DNA of 64,000 bases, taken from NCBI GenBank assembly GCA_050294475.1, contig JBNKOE010000019.1:15921-79920 (forward strand), given 5' to 3'. The stretch's first letter is position 1. Every line of letters begins with the position of its first letter. The position numbers and the translations under genes are program-made. The stretch is from Thalassobellus sp050294475. Lineage in GTDB: Bacteria; Bacteroidota; Bacteroidia; Flavobacteriales; Flavobacteriaceae. The notes below the pieces were generated by a model. The model was not told the DNA's origin and ran no database searches. It worked only from the letters and a program-made list of their open reading frames with translations. Shown piece after piece: positions 8,799-17,492 of this stretch.

Positions 8799-9473
8799 TT
8801 ATATCAAATAAGCAATGCCAATACCTAAAATAATGGCTATAAACTTCGATAAATTAAATTTATGTCCTTCTCCACTTTCAAATAAAATGGTTGTAGAAAT
8901 ATGAAAAAAGATACCAATTACTAAAGCATTTATAGCGTGTCCATAATTAGTAATAGGCTCCCAAGTATGAGAAATCATCGTGCCCAAGGGTGTCATACTT
9001 GCAAAAACAAGTAAAAATAATCCAATTTGAACTTTATTGTAATTAGACTTAAATAAAAACATGCTAATAATAGTTGCAATTGGTATTTTGTGTACCAAAA
9101 CTCCATAAACCATATCGTTATGGTCGTGTATAGAGAATCCTTCTAAAAAACTATGAATACACAAACTAACAAACAATAACCAAGGAAAAGTTGTATCATG
9201 TTTATGGATGTGTACATGCCCGTGTTCGGCACCTTTAGAGAATAATTCTAAAACTATTTGCAACAAAATACCACACATAATAAAAAGTCCAGTAAGTTTG
9301 GTGTCTAAATGCGCATACACTTCTGGTAATAACTCAAAAAGTGTTAATGCTAATAAAAAAGCACCACTAAAAGAGAGTAGGAGCTTAGTGTTCCAAGTTT
9401 TTTTGTTTTTGGTAATATTTGCTATAAGCACACCCAAAATAACAGCACAAAAAGGTAATAAATAATTGTTCAT
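8799..9473 (-). CDS. ZIP family divalent metal transporter
   Basis: 224 residues with about seven membrane helices and a His-rich loop (EHGHVHIHKHD) near residues 83-93, typical of ZIP zinc/iron importers. The transport-path motifs are present: IHSFLEGFSI in helix 4 and VHKIPIA in helix 5. It probably moves Zn2+ or related metals into the cytoplasm. Operon position: downstream of the methyltransferase gene (47-nt gap) and upstream of the DUF4268 gene. Confidence 0.87.
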   Translation of the reverse strand: MNNYLLPFCAVILGVLIANITKNKKTWNTKLLLSFSGAFLLALTLFELLPEVYAHLDTKLTGLFIMCGILLQIVLELFSKGAEHGHVHIHKHDTTFPWLLFVSLCIHSFLEGFSIHDHNDMVYGVLVHKIPIATIISMFLFKSNYNKVQIGLFLLVFASMTPLGTMISHTWEPITNYGHAINALVIGIFFHISTTILFESGEGHKFNLSKFIAIILGIGIAYLI

Positions 9474-9520
9474 TTAAATAAAGCCCACAACTGTGAGTAT
9501 AATTTAAAGCCAATAATTGG

Positions 9521-10252
9521 CTATTTAAAAATCATGACTAATCTGTCGGATGTTTTGGCATTAAACTTACGCAATTTATAATCGCCAAAAACATCAAATA
9601 AAAAAACACCTGCCTCTTCAAAAAGCTTTTCAAAATCGGCTAAAGTAAAAGCTCTTACACGTTCCTGGAAATTATATAAAGTGTCATTAACTGTAAAGCT
9701 AATATCTTTTAATATATAGCCATCCTTTTCGTACCGTTTTAAATTAAATGTAATACCGTCAATTGTTTTAACCTCTTCAGGTACTAAATTATCAATAACA
9801 AATTCGCTATTCATAAAATCAATCACACCAAAACCAAATTCGTTAAGATTAGCTTTTATAGCTTTAATAGTGTTTAAGTTATCTTCATCTTTTTCAAAAT
9901 ACCCAAAACTAGTAAATAAATTAAAAACGGCATCAAATTGTTTAGAATACGGTTTACACATGTCGTGCACATCAAAATGCAGCGAATGGTTTTCAAACTG
10001 TTTTGCATATTTAATACTGTTTTCGCTTAAATCAACACCAGTAACATGGTAGCCTATTTTATTTAAATACAAGGCATGTCTCCCTTTTCCACACGCCAAA
10101 TCTAAAATAGTTCCGCTTTCCGGAATATTTAAATAATTGGTAAGTGTATCCATAAAAGCATGCGCCTCAGTATCATCTCTATCTTTGTAAAGTATATGGT
10201 AAAATGGTGTGTCAAACCACGAAGTAAACCATTTTTTAGTGTCTTTGGTCAT
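9521..10252 (-). CDS. Class I SAM-dependent methyltransferase
   Basis: 243 residues. Motif I is ILDLACGKGRHALYL near residues 47-61, followed by VTGVDLSENSI (acidic residue that binds the ribose) and a motif IV-like region FDAVFNLFTSFGYF. The second half (FTVNDTLYNFQERVRAFT) is shared by small-molecule methyltransferases of this type. The substrate is unknown. First gene of the leftward methyltransferase-ZIP-DUF4268 run. Confidence 0.85.
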   Translation of the reverse strand: MTKDTKKWFTSWFDTPFYHILYKDRDDTEAHAFMDTLTNYLNIPESGTILDLACGKGRHALYLNKIGYHVTGVDLSENSIKYAKQFENHSLHFDVHDMCKPYSKQFDAVFNLFTSFGYFEKDEDNLNTIKAIKANLNEFGFGVIDFMNSEFVIDNLVPEEVKTIDGITFNLKRYEKDGYILKDISFTVNDTLYNFQERVRAFTLADFEKLFEEAGVFLFDVFGDYKLRKFNAKTSDRLVMIFK

Positions 10253-10261
10253 AGTTGTTTT

Positions 10262-10372
10262 TTAGGGTTTCCTTATGTTGTTTAAGCAACATAAGGTCAG
10301 GCTTTCCGCTATATCTTTTTCTCGTACCTCAAAAAAGGATGCCGCATCAATCCTTAACCCGAATTATCAATA
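10262..10372. repeat. Putative dispersed repeat with palindromic head
   Basis: CCTTATGTTG-TTTAAG-CAACATAAGG (10271-10296) is a perfect 10-bp inverted repeat. It is followed by a CG-richer tract that differs in texture from the surroundings and ends with GGATGCCGCATCAATCC. From memory, similar tracts recur between genes in many flavobacterial genomes. No second copy occurs in this window, so the repeat call is inference. Confidence 0.45.
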
Positions 10373-10400
10373 AACTTTAACGTTTGCCGCAAAATTACAT

Positions 10401-10408
10401 TATTTTTG
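10401..10408 (+). promoter_or_regulatory. -7 element of the THUMP methyltransferase gene
   Basis: TATTTTTG matches TAnnTTTG and lies 20 nt before the ATG at 10429. A TTTG at 10383-10386 is closer than the usual -33 spacing. This placement argues against the upstream TTG start at 10384. Confidence 0.5.
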
Positions 10409-10428
10409 CAAGGTATTTGATAAGAAAA

Positions 10429-11586
10429 ATGGAAGAAAATTTCACAATGGTAGCCAAAACCCTTTTTGGCTTTGAAGAATTATTAGAAAAAGAACTCACT
10501 CAGTTAGGTGCGCAACACGTAAAAAAAGGAACGCGTAACGTTTCATTTACTGGCGATAAAGGTTTTATGTATAAAGTTAATTTAGCATTACGTACGGCAG
10601 TTAAAATATTAAAACCCATACATAGTTTTACTGTAAACAGTGAAAAAGATTTGTATGATAAAATTTATGCCATGTCTTGGGATGGTTATTTAAAACCTAC
10701 TGGCTCTTTGGCAATTGATGCAACTATACATTCCGATTTGTTTTCGCATTCACTTTATATCGCTCAAAAAACAAAAGATGCCATTGTAGATAAGTTTAGA
10801 GATACGACAGGTGAACGACCAAACGTAGATTTAAAATTTCCAGACCTTAAAATAAATGTACATATTGATAGACGTCAATGTACCATTTCATTAGATTCTT
10901 CAGGCGATTCACTCCATAAACGTGGTTATAAAACAGCGACTAATATTGCGCCTATAAACGAGGTATTAGCTGCAGGACTTATTATGCTTTCGGGTTGGGA
11001 CGGACAAACCGATTTTATGGATCCTATGTGCGGATCTGGTACTATGCTTATTGAAGCTGCTATGATTGCTTGTAACATACCGCCAAACCTAATGCGAAAA
11101 GAATTTGCTTTCGAGCGATGGCAAGATTGGGATGTCGATTTGTTCGAAAAAATTGAAGAATCCTTATTGGGTAAAACTAGAGATTTTCATCATAAAATAG
11201 TTGGTTACGATAAAGCACCAAGTGCAGTAACTAAGACTAAAGAAAATGTAAAGAATGCGCAGTTAGAAGATTTTATAGAAGTTAAACACGAAGATTTCTT
11301 TAAAACCCAAAAAGGAGGTGATGAAAAGCTACATATGGTATTTAATCCGCCTTACGGTGAGCGTTTAAATATTGATATGGAAGAGTTTTATAAAAATATA
11401 GGCGATACTTTAAAACAAAACTACCCAGGAACCGATGCATGGTTTATTACTTCTAATTTAGATGCTTTAAAACATGTAGGATTACGACCGTCAAGAAAAA
11501 TACATTTATTTAACGCAAAGCTTGAGTCTCGTTTCGTTAAATACGTTATGTATGAAGGAAGTAAGAAGGGTAAGTATATGAAATAG
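10429..11586 (+). CDS. THUMP domain class I SAM-dependent RNA methyltransferase (RlmL-N / YpsC-like)
   Basis: 385 residues from the ATG at 10429. The N-terminal third is a ferredoxin-like plus THUMP RNA-binding module (TLFGFEELLEKELTQLGA; ending near DRRQCTISLDSSGDSLHKRG). The C-terminal part is a Rossmann methyltransferase with the SAM loop DPMCGSGTMLIEAAMIA and the N-P-P-Y motif (FNPPYGERL) typical of amino-group N-methylation. The family includes enzymes that form N2-methylguanosine in 23S rRNA (G2445 in E. coli); the exact site here is inferred. It is transcribed from its own promoter. Confidence 0.88.
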   Translation: MEENFTMVAKTLFGFEELLEKELTQLGAQHVKKGTRNVSFTGDKGFMYKVNLALRTAVKILKPIHSFTVNSEKDLYDKIYAMSWDGYLKPTGSLAIDATIHSDLFSHSLYIAQKTKDAIVDKFRDTTGERPNVDLKFPDLKINVHIDRRQCTISLDSSGDSLHKRGYKTATNIAPINEVLAAGLIMLSGWDGQTDFMDPMCGSGTMLIEAAMIACNIPPNLMRKEFAFERWQDWDVDLFEKIEESLLGKTRDFHHKIVGYDKAPSAVTKTKENVKNAQLEDFIEVKHEDFFKTQKGGDEKLHMVFNPPYGERLNIDMEEFYKNIGDTLKQNYPGTDAWFITSNLDALKHVGLRPSRKIHLFNAKLESRFVKYVMYEGSKKGKYMK

Positions 11587-11600
11587 TTAATTTCTGGAAA

Positions 11601-11618
11601 TCCCGATAGTTATCAGGA
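11601..11618. repeat. Degenerate palindromic repeat (CCCGATAG type)
   Basis: TCCCGATAG-TTATCAGGA is an imperfect inverted repeat just after the THUMP gene. It is a weaker relative of the REP-like hairpins and the first of three palindromes in this spacer. Confidence 0.45.
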
Positions 11619-11680
11619 AGGAATATCACACAATATGATTAACATGTTATGAAATTTTGAATTCAAAATGATTTTCGTAA

Positions 11681-11797
11681 TGTCAGTTCGAGTGATTTTT
11701 GATAAAAAATCGTATCGATAACTAATATAAAAGCTAAAACTCTTATTCTCGATACAAATTTTATTCATTTCAATCATAAAATTCACTCGAATTGACA
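11681..11797. repeat. 117-bp nested palindromic element
   Basis: The ends TGTCAGTTCGAGTGA (11681-11695) and TCACTCGAATTGACA (11783-11797) are inverted repeats matching at 14 of 15 positions. Inside, ATCGTATCGAT and TCTCGATAC form a second, weaker inverted pair. The whole can fold into one long hairpin, as in a MITE or large REP element. No coding potential. Confidence 0.7.
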
Positions 11798-11870
11798 GCG
11801 TTTTATCAAAAGGCAGATAGATTATACTTATTAATTAAATATGCCTAATTAGTTTAATAAACACATTTAG

Positions 11871-11940
11871 TCATTTCGACGTTAGGAGAAATCACACCAT
11901 GTTTTTAAGTATGTTTATGCTATTTTTTCTAGCGTCGAAT
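11871..11940. repeat. 70-bp palindromic element sharing a 26-nt arm with 12608-12633
   Basis: The left arm TCATTTCGACGTTAGGAGAA plus ATCACA (11871-11896) is partly complementary to the right end TTTTTTCTAGCGTCGAAT. The same 26-nt arm occurs in inverted orientation at 12608-12633 with one difference. The two copies flank the exonuclease gene. Confidence 0.75.
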
Positions 11941-11997
11941 TGCCGTCTATTTCCAAAATATAAAGCGTGTAAAATATAAAAGTTTTGATTTGTAACT

Positions 11998-12510
11998 TTA
12001 AAATAAAGGTAAACGCTCAAACTGAGCAATTAAAAACAACTTACCACAAGCACGCGCGTCAGACAAAGCATCGTGATGTTTTAAAGTAATGTTATGTACT
12101 TTGCAACAAGCATCTAACTTAGCAGGTTTATAGCCTTTTTTACGATAGATTTTAAGTGTGCATTCCCAGCGGTCTTCCATAACTAAGTCAGAATGCGGAA
12201 TATTATAATCCTTCATTGTTTTTAGTAAAACACTTCTATCAAAAGATTCATTATGTGCTACAGTAACAACGCCAGAAATACGTTTTTTTATCTCAGGATA
12301 TACAACATTAAATTTTGGTGCAAACCTTGTGTCATCTTCAGTAATACCATGCACTTGTTGGTTGTGCCAATTATAATCGTTGTTTGGAGGTTGTATTAAA
12401 GCATGAAACTCGTCAACAATAACACCATCTTTAAACGTTACAATACCTACAGAACAAATATGATGTCCTTTTGCAGTTTCAAAGTCTATTGCAGCGAAAG
12501 TGGTTGCCAT
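11998..12510 (-). CDS. DnaQ-like 3'-5' exonuclease (DEDDh family)
   Basis: 170 residues. Exo I is FAAIDFETAKG (Asp and Glu), Exo II is VAHNESFDRSVL (Asp), and Exo III is HHDALSDARACGKL (His and Asp), so all metal-binding and catalytic residues of a DEDDh exonuclease are present. There is no polymerase, BRCT or other domain. Free-standing enzymes of this type degrade single-stranded DNA or RNA ends. It stands alone between two repeat-rich spacers and is bracketed by inverted copies of a 26-nt repeat. Confidence 0.87.
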   Translation of the reverse strand: MATTFAAIDFETAKGHHICSVGIVTFKDGVIVDEFHALIQPPNNDYNWHNQQVHGITEDDTRFAPKFNVVYPEIKKRISGVVTVAHNESFDRSVLLKTMKDYNIPHSDLVMEDRWECTLKIYRKKGYKPAKLDACCKVHNITLKHHDALSDARACGKLFLIAQFERLPLF

Positions 12511-12549
12511 GGTTTGGTTTTAGCGGTAAAGTTACTATTTTATGTTTAA

Positions 12550-12569
12550 ATTCCTGCGCAGGCAGGAAT
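12550..12569. repeat. REP-like palindrome, copy D
   Basis: ATTCCTGC-GCAG-GCAGGAAT is a perfect 8-bp inverted repeat followed by CTTATT. It lies upstream of the exonuclease start codon. Confidence 0.75.
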
Positions 12570-12607
12570 CTTATTAAATAGAAGTTCTTGATTTTTTAGT
12601 TTCTTTA

Positions 12608-12633
12608 TGTGATTTCTCCTAGCGTCGAAATGA
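12608..12633. repeat. Inverted copy of the 26-nt repeat arm at 11871-11896
   Basis: The reverse complement reads TCATTTCGACGCTAGGAGAA plus ATCACA, matching 25 of 26 bases of the arm at 11871. A short ATATCGAGAACT phrase near 12672 resembles part of the 11681 element, so both spacers around the exonuclease carry the same kinds of repeat. Confidence 0.75.
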
Positions 12634-12768
12634 CTTTGGTGACGCCACTAATTGCAAACTAGCTGTTGTTAAATAGAAAGAGATATCGAGAACTGTTTAA
12701 TATGAGTTGAGCATTAGCTTTAGAGAAAACTTTATAAGACTGTTTTTAGCCTTACAATGATATTTAGT

Positions 12769-13503
12769 TTAGTATTCCCAAATTTTAGTTGGTGTTTTCT
12801 TTTGCTTGTGAATATCATTACCGCTTATTCTGTCCCAAAAACGTCCACCTACAATTTGTTCTACATCATATGTGCAAACAAGATAGTCTTCAATATTTCC
12901 ACTTAATCGTTTGTTTTCCATTTCAAAAGTCCAAAGAGATAATCTCCCTTTAGTATCTTCAGCAAGTACACTTTTTACAAAAGCATGCGGAACAGGAACA
13001 TCTATTCCGTATTTATCGGCAGGATTTCCTATTGTTTCAACCTTTTTCTGAAAATAGAATATGGGCGCGGTAAGTACATAGGTTTCTAATATATCTTCTT
13101 TGTTGTTTAGGGTGCGTATGGCTTGCTCTAGTTTACGCCACATGCGCCTGTTAAAATGGGGTTTTTGAGGTGACATATTTGATAACAAAAAAGTTTCGCT
13201 ATTTTGAATTTCTTGTATGTCTTGGTTGGCGCTTGCAACAAGGTGTCCTCTATCGAACCCACTGTCTTTATAAGCATTTAGACCTGCTCTAAACCTTTTT
13301 GGAAGTCTTATATCTGCACGAAAATTATTCATCCTGTCTGCATCTTGCAAAATGTACTGATTTCTATTAATTATTTCTAGCGTCCATTTGGCTTGTCTAA
13401 AATACCAAGAGTATCCTATAGTAAAATATCTACCAGTTAATATTTCATCGCAAACGGGAGCTCCATAGCGGAGTTCTGGTTGAATTTGAAAAGGATTATT
13501 CAT
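12769..13503 (-). CDS. DNA/RNA non-specific endonuclease (NUC family, beta-beta-alpha metal)
   Basis: 244 residues. The signature is FDRGHLVASANQD (DRGH: the His is the general base), followed by LSNMSPQKPHFNRRMWRKLE, in which Asn binds Mg2+ and the later Asn/Arg belong to the active site. LTAPIFYF and VPHAFVKSVLAE are further family strands. Most relatives are secreted, but no signal peptide is visible here, so it may act inside the cell or leave by another route. Monocistronic, in the accessory-looking block with the exonuclease, deaminase and HipBA genes. Confidence 0.87.
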   Translation of the reverse strand: MNNPFQIQPELRYGAPVCDEILTGRYFTIGYSWYFRQAKWTLEIINRNQYILQDADRMNNFRADIRLPKRFRAGLNAYKDSGFDRGHLVASANQDIQEIQNSETFLLSNMSPQKPHFNRRMWRKLEQAIRTLNNKEDILETYVLTAPIFYFQKKVETIGNPADKYGIDVPVPHAFVKSVLAEDTKGRLSLWTFEMENKRLSGNIEDYLVCTYDVEQIVGGRFWDRISGNDIHKQKKTPTKIWEY

Positions 13504-13778
13504 TTTAGTTGGTTTTTAGATTTTATAAGTGATGGTATTTATTCTATTTATGTATTCATTTTCACCTTCTTTGGTATAATTCAAAACAGAGTATAATAAT
13601 TTGGTATTAAACAGGTTGGTAAACGTATATCTGTCGATATGCTAAGCTATATTTTTATTAAACATCTGTCAATAAGTACTTGTACGTATTTATTAGCGTG
13701 TTATTATATATTTATTAAAACGTAGGGAAAAATGTTAGAATTACCTTGATTGATTTCTGCTAACAATAGTAATAAATG

Positions 13779-14693
13779 TTAACTAGCTACATAATATTCT
13801 AAGGTAACATTACTTGCTATAGATGACAGCACATCTATAGTTGCTGATTTTTGACTAACTTTATTATTAGCTGCTTCAACTAAAATAACACGGGTAATAT
13901 TAGTATAAGCGTCGCCATACATAAATAGTGATACAATGGCAGCTTCTAATGGAGACATACTAGGATTGTAAGCAGCATTTTCAGCATAATAACCTAAATA
14001 AGAATTGGTATTTGTTACTATACAGATTCCTGAAAAATCAGATGTGTATGGTGAGTATGATGCATTTGCTGCTGATAATGCTCTAATAATATAGGCGTCA
14101 GTAGGTGGTGGTGTTATTTGTATATTGTTGTTCTGTGGCAACATTAACCTTGATGTTTTTCCTAAATCTTGTGGACCAAAGGCTTGAGGTAGCAAAGTTG
14201 TAAGCGAGAAACTTCCAGTATTTATTATAATGTCAATATCTTTAGTTGTTGGACAATTTATAATTTCATATAAAAACTGACGACAGTATCCACATGGTGC
14301 AGCAGAAATAGCAAGATAATCTACTCCTGTTTCTCCATAGCTAATAGCGTGCGCTATTGAAGCTTGTTCTGCATGTACTGTAAAGCTTAAAGCTTCATTA
14401 ATAAACTCAATATTAGCTCCGAAATAGATAGCACCAGAAATGCCATGTACTACAGCGCCAACATTATAATTTGAAACAGGGGTTACGGCATATTGGGTAG
14501 CATAAGGTACTAAATAAGTCATAAGCTCTGGCAAGGTCATTTTAAGAGATGTTATTAATGATTGAACTTGTTGTGGTGATAAATATCCACCATCAGTTAG
14601 GTTGTTCATGAATTTAAAAATACTTTTTTCTTTTTCGCTAGATAAAGAATTTTGTATTTCTAATAAATCAGCTTGTTTACCTTGTAGTTTCAT
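13779..14693 (-). CDS. cdd: Cytidine deaminase, long (E. coli-like, two-domain) type
   Basis: 304 residues. The zinc and proton-shuttle motif is HAEQAS (His107, Glu109) with PCGYCRQF (Cys134, Cys137); the N-terminal catalytic domain also has YNVGAVVHGISG. The C-terminal half looks like a degenerate second deaminase fold (SPLEAAIVSLFMYG) without zinc ligands, as in the dimeric E. coli Cdd of about 294 residues. It deaminates cytidine and deoxycytidine to uridine for pyrimidine salvage. The short tetrameric form is what one expects in this group, so this long form may be accessory. Monocistronic. Confidence 0.85.
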   Translation of the reverse strand: MKLQGKQADLLEIQNSLSSEKEKSIFKFMNNLTDGGYLSPQQVQSLITSLKMTLPELMTYLVPYATQYAVTPVSNYNVGAVVHGISGAIYFGANIEFINEALSFTVHAEQASIAHAISYGETGVDYLAISAAPCGYCRQFLYEIINCPTTKDIDIIINTGSFSLTTLLPQAFGPQDLGKTSRLMLPQNNNIQITPPPTDAYIIRALSAANASYSPYTSDFSGICIVTNTNSYLGYYAENAAYNPSMSPLEAAIVSLFMYGDAYTNITRVILVEAANNKVSQKSATIDVLSSIASNVTLEYYVAS

Positions 14694-14766
14694 AGTGTTC
14701 TTAAAGTTTAATTAGCTAAACTACTACAATAAAGTAAGAAAAGAAATGCGTACTTCTACGTAATTT

Positions 14767-15159
14767 TTAATAAGGCTTTACAATTGATTTTACAAAACTA
14801 TTATGAATAGCTTGTCCTTTTTTATTGCCATTAATGGTTAGTAACGATAACCAACCCAATGATGCTTTTAGTATAAAGCGAATAATTGCGCTAGGGAAAT
14901 TAATATTCTGAGTTTCATTTTTCTCTTTTTTTACCACGATATCATTAAAAAAATGCCCTATAGTTGCTCCAAAGATGCTTACTAGTATAGGTTCGTAAAG
15001 CAAAAATATAAATATGAAAACCAATATTCTAAAAGTATTTGAAACTGATTCGAATAAATTAAAAATTTCAGTAGCAGAATACATTAAAATCATTAATACT
15101 ATAGAATCAATAACTGCGGCCTTAACTCTTGTTGACAATTTTGCATAATTGTTTTCCAT
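14767..15159 (-). CDS. RDD family membrane protein
   Basis: 130 residues from the ATG at 15159; a GTG at 15177 immediately after the upstream stop is possible. The RDD features are visible: RVKAAVIDSIVLMILMY (Arg and Asp in the first helix), GATIGHFFNDIVV and a C-terminal amphipathic stretch. Function unknown, often proposed as a channel or transporter. It forms a two-gene operon with the membrane protein gene upstream. Confidence 0.8.
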   Translation of the reverse strand: MENNYAKLSTRVKAAVIDSIVLMILMYSATEIFNLFESVSNTFRILVFIFIFLLYEPILVSIFGATIGHFFNDIVVKKEKNETQNINFPSAIIRFILKASLGWLSLLTINGNKKGQAIHNSFVKSIVKPY

Positions 15160-15177
15160 ATTATATTGTTTTAGCAC

Positions 15178-15852
15178 TTATGATTTATTACTCTCTAAAT
15201 TGTAAAGGTCTTTTTCTGTAAAAGCTCTAAAAGAAAATTTATATCCTTCGTAGGCAGCAATAGCATAAAAGAATAAATCTATAGGGCTAAAAGCTTCTAT
15301 CATTAATGATGGTACTAGACTATAATCTATTAAACCTAAAACTTCTAAATAACCTAATCCTTCTTGGTTTGCAGCAAAACCAATCATGCTAAAAAAGTTA
15401 CCTAACAAACAGCTAAATATAGCAATTAAGGCTCCTGTAATACCAAATATTTGATCGATACCTTTTCCTATGTAACGCATAGATAAACCAACACCTGCAC
15501 CAATGGCAATGGCCATATAACCTATTTGGTATTCTGTTGCAACAGTAATTGTTGCCCATAATATTGCACCAGCAATACCAACAATTAATCCTGTTATAAG
15601 TGCTTTTGGGTAATTTTGTTCTGTTTTAAATTTATCTATATCACGCTCCGATAAATTTCGTAAAACTTCACCATGTTCTACAACTTCGGTATCGTCAATT
15701 TTTTTAATAACCTCATTGTCTAATTCGAATGATTTGCATTGATCTTCAAAGTTTGCAATTTCTCCTGTTTCACCGCAAATGAGACCTATTTTTATATCTA
15801 GCTCTCTTTTTGTACATTTTTTACAAAATTTTAAGTGTTCTTCTCTAGTCAT
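15178..15852 (-). CDS. Membrane protein with N-terminal Cys motif
   Basis: 224 residues. The N-terminus has FCKKC, then IGLICGET and DQCKSF: four cysteines in a zinc-ribbon-like arrangement over about 40 residues. Three or four hydrophobic segments follow, the first two being ALITGLIVGIAGAILWATIT and GYMAIAIGAGVGLSMRYIG. Family not recognised. The pairing with an RDD gene (adjacent, possibly translationally coupled) suggests a joint membrane complex. That is inference. Confidence 0.6.
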   Translation of the reverse strand: MTREEHLKFCKKCTKRELDIKIGLICGETGEIANFEDQCKSFELDNEVIKKIDDTEVVEHGEVLRNLSERDIDKFKTEQNYPKALITGLIVGIAGAILWATITVATEYQIGYMAIAIGAGVGLSMRYIGKGIDQIFGITGALIAIFSCLLGNFFSMIGFAANQEGLGYLEVLGLIDYSLVPSLMIEAFSPIDLFFYAIAAYEGYKFSFRAFTEKDLYNLESNKS

Positions 15853-16181
15853 CTGTCTAAATTTAAATGATTATTCTATATTTTAACTTGATAGAATTAT
15901 ATAATTTCATTGGATTGTTTTTTTATATTTCCATTTTGGTTTTAACTCCATAGGAAAAATAAATCTAAACAATATTATGTAAAAGCACTTGCTTTAATGT
16001 AAGAATACGTGTTAGAATGATTAATTTGTTTTCGTTCAAAATAAGAAGTGCTAGATAGGTTTATAAAACAAAAATTATTACTAGACTTTTATGTTGATAA
16101 GAAGTAGTATGTTAATTATAAATAAATATTAATGATGTTAAATATTTTAATATAGTTTTGTCTATAAATAAGACACGTATT
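15853..16181. other. Intergenic spacer, 329 bp
   Basis: Very AT-rich DNA between the hipA 3' end and the start of the next leftward gene. No ORF, tRNA or strong terminator was seen. It must hold the promoter of the gene starting at 15852, but no TAnnTTTG element stands out. Confidence 0.4.
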
Positions 16182-17492
16182 TTAAAGTAGTATCAAATTA
16201 TTACTAATATTATCTCGTAATTCAGGTTTTGCATTCACATTTTCCGCGTAAGCGTTCCAATTGGCAACAACTTGATTTATTTCAGTAATGATATTATTGG
16301 CTTTTTTAATGTTCATGCTTTTTGCTACTGTTAATAAATCGTGACGTGTAAAATCTTTTCGTTTACCATTGATGCTTAATGCATGCTGACTTACCCAAAT
16401 GCTATCTGGTCTGTAAGCATAACAAATATCATAAGCAGGAGCAAGTTCCCATGGTTGTCCTTGTTTTAATCTGAAAGCAAAATTTTTGGTGTGGTCGTCA
16501 CAGTTTTTAGCAATAACGTTAAAAGTCATTCTACGAAACATTTGTTCTGCCTGCGGATAGGGGAGTTTTAAAATTCTCATAGTTTGAAACAGTTGCTCGT
16601 AACTAAAACTTTGCATATCGTTAAAATCGAAATGCTGCATGGCGCAAAAAGTTTGTATGTGGTGTTTGGTATTATGAGCTTCTCTGTCAAAACGTTTTGT
16701 CATAAAATGTGCGCGACCTTTTTCTTCTAACAATATAGATTCCATCATATCTATACCGCAATCTTTAGCCATATTATAATATGCCATTTCAATTCTGCCG
16801 TAACCCTTACTTTCTCCAAATTGGGCATCACTTACGCCATCTAATTTTATAAGCCAATGTTCAAATCCTTTTGGAGCGTTTGTTTGTCCAGATCGTACTT
16901 GTCCTGTTTTTTTATTATAGGCAATAATAGCTTTAGGGCGAGCGCCACCTGCAGATGTTCCTATTTTTAGGATATCTAACATGGCTTGTTGCTCATCTTT
17001 GTTTATGTTGGTTTCAAAACCCTCACGTTTATTAAGCATGCGTTGTGCAATATCAACTAAACTGTTTATTTCTACCTCAAAAGTTCGCTTGTTGGGTTTT
17101 AATTGTGTGGGTTCAAATTCTAAGGCTCCCATACCACGGGTTCCTATAAAGCATAGCTGTTCAATAGGGTTCATGCTATTTTCTGCGCGCCCTTGTTGTG
17201 CTAGCCAGCTATTTATAAGTTGATTTCCGTATTTATCGGGTAACACATCTGCTAGCAAACCTGGCAAGCCTTTAAAGGTGTCATATTCACCATTTCGAAG
17301 CATGCGTAATTCTGGGAAAGAAAATACTTTTATTCCAGATTTTACAGGTATTTTAATAGGTGCTAAATCGATACCTGTTGCTTTGAATTTTGGATCAAAC
17401 TCAAAACTGGCAATACCTCTGGTTTCATCCCAAGAAACAGCACCAACTATTTGATTCCATATTTTTACAAAGGCTGTGTTTGTGCTTACCAT
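16182..17492 (-). CDS. hipA: HipA family toxin (serine/threonine kinase)
   Basis: 436 residues. The N-terminal beta-rich couple_hipA domain is seen at ASFEFDPKF and LRMLRNGEYDTFKGLPGLLADVLPD. It is followed by the nucleotide loop GTSAGGARPKAIIAYN, the catalytic NCDDHTKNFAFRL and the metal-binding YDICYA motif. HipA kinases phosphorylate glutamyl-tRNA synthetase in E. coli and induce growth arrest; the substrate here is unproven. All kinase residues look intact. The gene overlaps hipB by 7 nt and is translated from the same mRNA. Confidence 0.88.
   Translation of the reverse strand: MVSTNTAFVKIWNQIVGAVSWDETRGIASFEFDPKFKATGIDLAPIKIPVKSGIKVFSFPELRMLRNGEYDTFKGLPGLLADVLPDKYGNQLINSWLAQQGRAENSMNPIEQLCFIGTRGMGALEFEPTQLKPNKRTFEVEINSLVDIAQRMLNKREGFETNINKDEQQAMLDILKIGTSAGGARPKAIIAYNKKTGQVRSGQTNAPKGFEHWLIKLDGVSDAQFGESKGYGRIEMAYYNMAKDCGIDMMESILLEEKGRAHFMTKRFDREAHNTKHHIQTFCAMQHFDFNDMQSFSYEQLFQTMRILKLPYPQAEQMFRRMTFNVIAKNCDDHTKNFAFRLKQGQPWELAPAYDICYAYRPDSIWVSQHALSINGKRKDFTRHDLLTVAKSMNIKKANNIITEINQVVANWNAYAENVNAKPELRDNISNNLILL

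Noticed and set aside
9208..9465. Plus-strand ORF opposite the ZIP transporter gene
   Set aside because: Antisense shadow of a clear transporter gene, with Lys/Ser/Cys-rich composition and no family features.
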